DNA from: Candidatus Nanopelagicales bacterium
GTDB taxonomy: Bacteria > Actinomycetota > Actinomycetes > S36-B12 > CAIYMF01
Reading direction: 5' to 3'
NCBI GenBank assembly: GCA_017882705.1
Contig: JADGOZ010000144.1
Location: 1-33,551 of the forward strand
Length of the DNA: 33,551 nucleotides
Positions 32,114 through 33,551 of this stretch are shown here, piece by piece (the first letter of the stretch is position 1; every line of letters starts with the position of its first letter). The notes under the pieces are model-generated. The model saw only the letters and a program-made list of their open reading frames with translations, was not told where the DNA came from and ran no database searches. Both the position numbers and the translations under genes were made by a program.

Positions 32114-32854
32114 CTATCCCATGCTGCCCTGGGCAGTTCCTCGCTCGCCTCTCCTGTTCGCGAGCCAGCCGAGGACCGCTTCGGTCCATTGTTGGGGCAT
32201 CGCCTGGTGCACGAGATGTCCAGCGTCGAGCGTGATCAACGTTGCGTCCGGCACGGCGGCTGCGGCCGCGGCGATCTCAGCCTGGGGCATCGAGCTTCGC
32301 GGACCACCGGCGATCACGAGAACCGGCATCAGGAGGTTTCGCAGTCCTGTCCACCAGCGCCGCATCGGGTCATTGACTTGGCCGGCGATAGCAACTAGGG
32401 CGTCCCAGTCGAACGGCAACGTTCCGAGGGGTCGCTCCCGGACGGGGGTCTCACGTGGGAATGGTGGCGGTGCGTCCTCGATGATCAGATGAGACACCCT
32501 CTGGGGGGCGGTCTCGGCGAGAATCCACGCCACAGCGGCGCCCATCGAGTGACCGACCATGACGACCTGCTGGATTTCGAGACGGTCCAACAGGGCGAGA
32601 ACGTCATCGCGCATCAACTCGAACGTGTAGCTGCCCGGCCACTCACTGGCGCCGTGTCCGCGTAAGTCAGGGATGACGAGCCGGTAGTCGGCCGACAGAG
32701 CCGGGACCACCGGATCCCAGTCCGCACCCGATTGACCGAGCGCATGCATCAGCAGCATGGGCGGTCGCGTTCCGTCGCCGGCGAAGCGGCAGTGCATCTC
32801 CAGCCCGCTCGGCAACGACATGGTCGTCGTGGTGATCACGCGGGCATTGTTCAC
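32114..32854 (-). CDS. Alpha/beta-fold hydrolase
   Basis: This 246-residue cytosolic protein has a standard alpha/beta hydrolase layout: LLMHALGQSGADW (34-46) for the oxyanion hole, IPDLRGHGASEWPG (61-74), the nucleophile elbow VGHSMGAAVAW with Ser103, a small cap region, the strand PVLVIAGGPRSSMP and the catalytic His in DAGHLVHQ. The acid residue expected after VLVIAGG is not obvious; the local sequence GPRSSMP lacks Asp, which is unusual for an active triad. The GTG at 32854 gives the longest form; ATG at 32821 (residue 12) is an equally possible start, and neither has a clear ribosome binding site. The substrate is unknown. Confidence 0.82.
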   Translation of the reverse strand: MNNARVITTTTMSLPSGLEMHCRFAGDGTRPPMLLMHALGQSGADWDPVVPALSADYRLVIPDLRGHGASEWPGSYTFELMRDDVLALLDRLEIQQVVMVGHSMGAAVAWILAETAPQRVSHLIIEDAPPPFPRETPVRERPLGTLPFDWDALVAIAGQVNDPMRRWWTGLRNLLMPVLVIAGGPRSSMPQAEIAAAAAAVPDATLITLDAGHLVHQAMPQQWTEAVLGWLANRRGERGTAQGSMG

Positions 32855-33065
32855 TAGCCGGGCGTGCGCCGCGCGAGGTGGACACGTCTGCCGCTATCGC
32901 GCAGCCGACGTGCCGATCTGCTCGGTTGGTCAGGTGCGTGTTGCCCGGTCGCTGCGCAGGTCGGATTGCGGTTGATCCGCACAGGGTCGGGCCGTCCGCC
33001 TGAGTTCGTTGTGCGGCTACGTCGGCTGGGGCGAGCACTCGCGCCTGTGCCGCACTATGCCGGGT

Positions 33066-33539
33066 TCAGTAGGAGATGGTCCCAGTCCAGGACCAGGTGC
33101 CTGGCCAGTACTGGACGTTGAGTCCCTCGAACAGGACTGTCGCGTTCATCGTGCCGGAGCCGCTGGCACCGGCGAAGCGACCAGTGCCGCCGACGATGGT
33201 GAACGGTCCGCCCATGGGGATGGCGGTGACTCCGGGGACTGCCGTCGCGAGGTTGAAGGGCGCCGTTCCGGAGTAGGTCACGAAGACTTGGTCACCGTTG
33301 GCGGCGGTCAGTGTCCCAGTCCCGCCGGTGATCTGGTCTCCCAGCGGGGTGCAGTGCCAGGTCGCGCACGTGGTGCGGCCGAGGTGCGTGGCGGTGCCGG
33401 TCGCCTCCGAACGTGTCTGGAGGCCGCCGAGGAACAGGTTGGTGGAGCGTGTGGGGCGACCGGGAACCCCGGTGCAGCCGACGGCCAGTGCGAGCGCTGC
33501 TGGTCTTGACGAGCCACACCCGTCGCACGCTCTCCGCAC
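33066..33539 (-). CDS. Probable secreted beta-barrel-like protein (allene-oxide-cyclase-like fold)
   Basis: The 157-residue frame starts at GTG 33539; a TGA lies in frame four codons upstream, so the reading frame is complete in the window. The N-terminus has two arginines, a short hydrophobic run and AVGC, which might be a weak lipobox. The rest is Gly/Thr-rich with beta-strand repeats: GGTGTLTAANGDQVFVTYSG, FTIVGGTGRFAGASGSGTMNATV and WSWTGTISY. The GGTGRFAGASGSG signature and Trp/Tyr end are seen in small secreted bacterial proteins with an allene-oxide-cyclase-like barrel. The function is unknown. The start region is poorly supported and may hide a frameshift. Confidence 0.6.
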   Translation of the reverse strand: MRRACDGCGSSRPAALALAVGCTGVPGRPTRSTNLFLGGLQTRSEATGTATHLGRTTCATWHCTPLGDQITGGTGTLTAANGDQVFVTYSGTAPFNLATAVPGVTAIPMGGPFTIVGGTGRFAGASGSGTMNATVLFEGLNVQYWPGTWSWTGTISY

Positions 33540-33551
33540 GACCAGGATTCA

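Overview
The window is high-GC DNA (third codon positions almost all G or C) from an actinomycete-type bacterium. Supporting signs are an F420:NADP oxidoreductase, a GlnA2-type glutamine synthetase close to glnE and panB (the neighbourhood known from Mycobacterium and Streptomyces), a GT87 membrane glycosyltransferase, an Abhydrolase_9 protein, frequent GTG starts, GTGA/ATGA gene overlaps and probable leaderless promoters. Gene content fits the Nocardioidaceae/Propionibacteriales best, but that placement is inference; no rRNA or other phylogenetic marker is present. I found no tRNA, rRNA, CRISPR array or intact insertion sequence.

Layout. 1-134: N-terminus of a Lys/Ala-rich protein running off the left edge. 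276-2322: MFS exporter and an unrecognised 230-residue protein, the latter divergent from npdG (2368-3069). 3196-7113: a three-gene minus-strand heme cluster, read hemY/cgoX -> radical SAM/SPASM protein -> hemA, with the last two overlapping by 4 bp; a hairpin and a 16-bp direct repeat separate it from npdG. 7490-8946: panB followed by an overlapping GNAT gene. 9140-11589: a drug exporter of the 14-helix DHA2 type overlapping its own TetR-type regulator, with two palindromic operator candidates upstream. 11667-13967: VOC protein, lipoprotein and GT87 transferase. 14130-15854: NAD synthetase. 15937-22318: a tight operon of a glutamine synthetase of the non-adenylylated (alpha) kind, a class I glutamine amidotransferase, GlnE and an MFS protein. 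22352-24349: secreted L,D-transpeptidase-like protein and an AlkZ-like DNA glycosylase. 24397-29437: SulP transporter, meta-cleavage-type hydrolase and a large Abhydrolase_9 membrane protein.

From about 29438 to the right edge the sequence looks accessory: longer intergenic spaces, slightly lower GC, and a broken gene. A 530-bp non-coding stretch holds several inverted repeats and a 17-bp-stem hairpin. It is followed by a slipin (SPFH) gene preceded by a tiny Cys-containing upstream reading frame, a proline-rich frame running into a frameshifted GNAT relic, a conserved-looking 43-residue basic protein, an alpha/beta hydrolase and a beta-barrel-like protein.

Links between genes: HemA makes the committed heme precursor and HemY/CgoX acts near the end of the pathway, so the radical SAM enzyme between them is a candidate for a porphyrin or heme maturation step. 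The GS-amidotransferase-GlnE operon combines a ligase, a potential hydrolase and the nitrogen-control adenylyltransferase, although the local GS lacks the tyrosine that GlnE modifies. PanB makes the pantothenate precursor of CoA and is translationally coupled to an acyl-CoA-type acetyltransferase.
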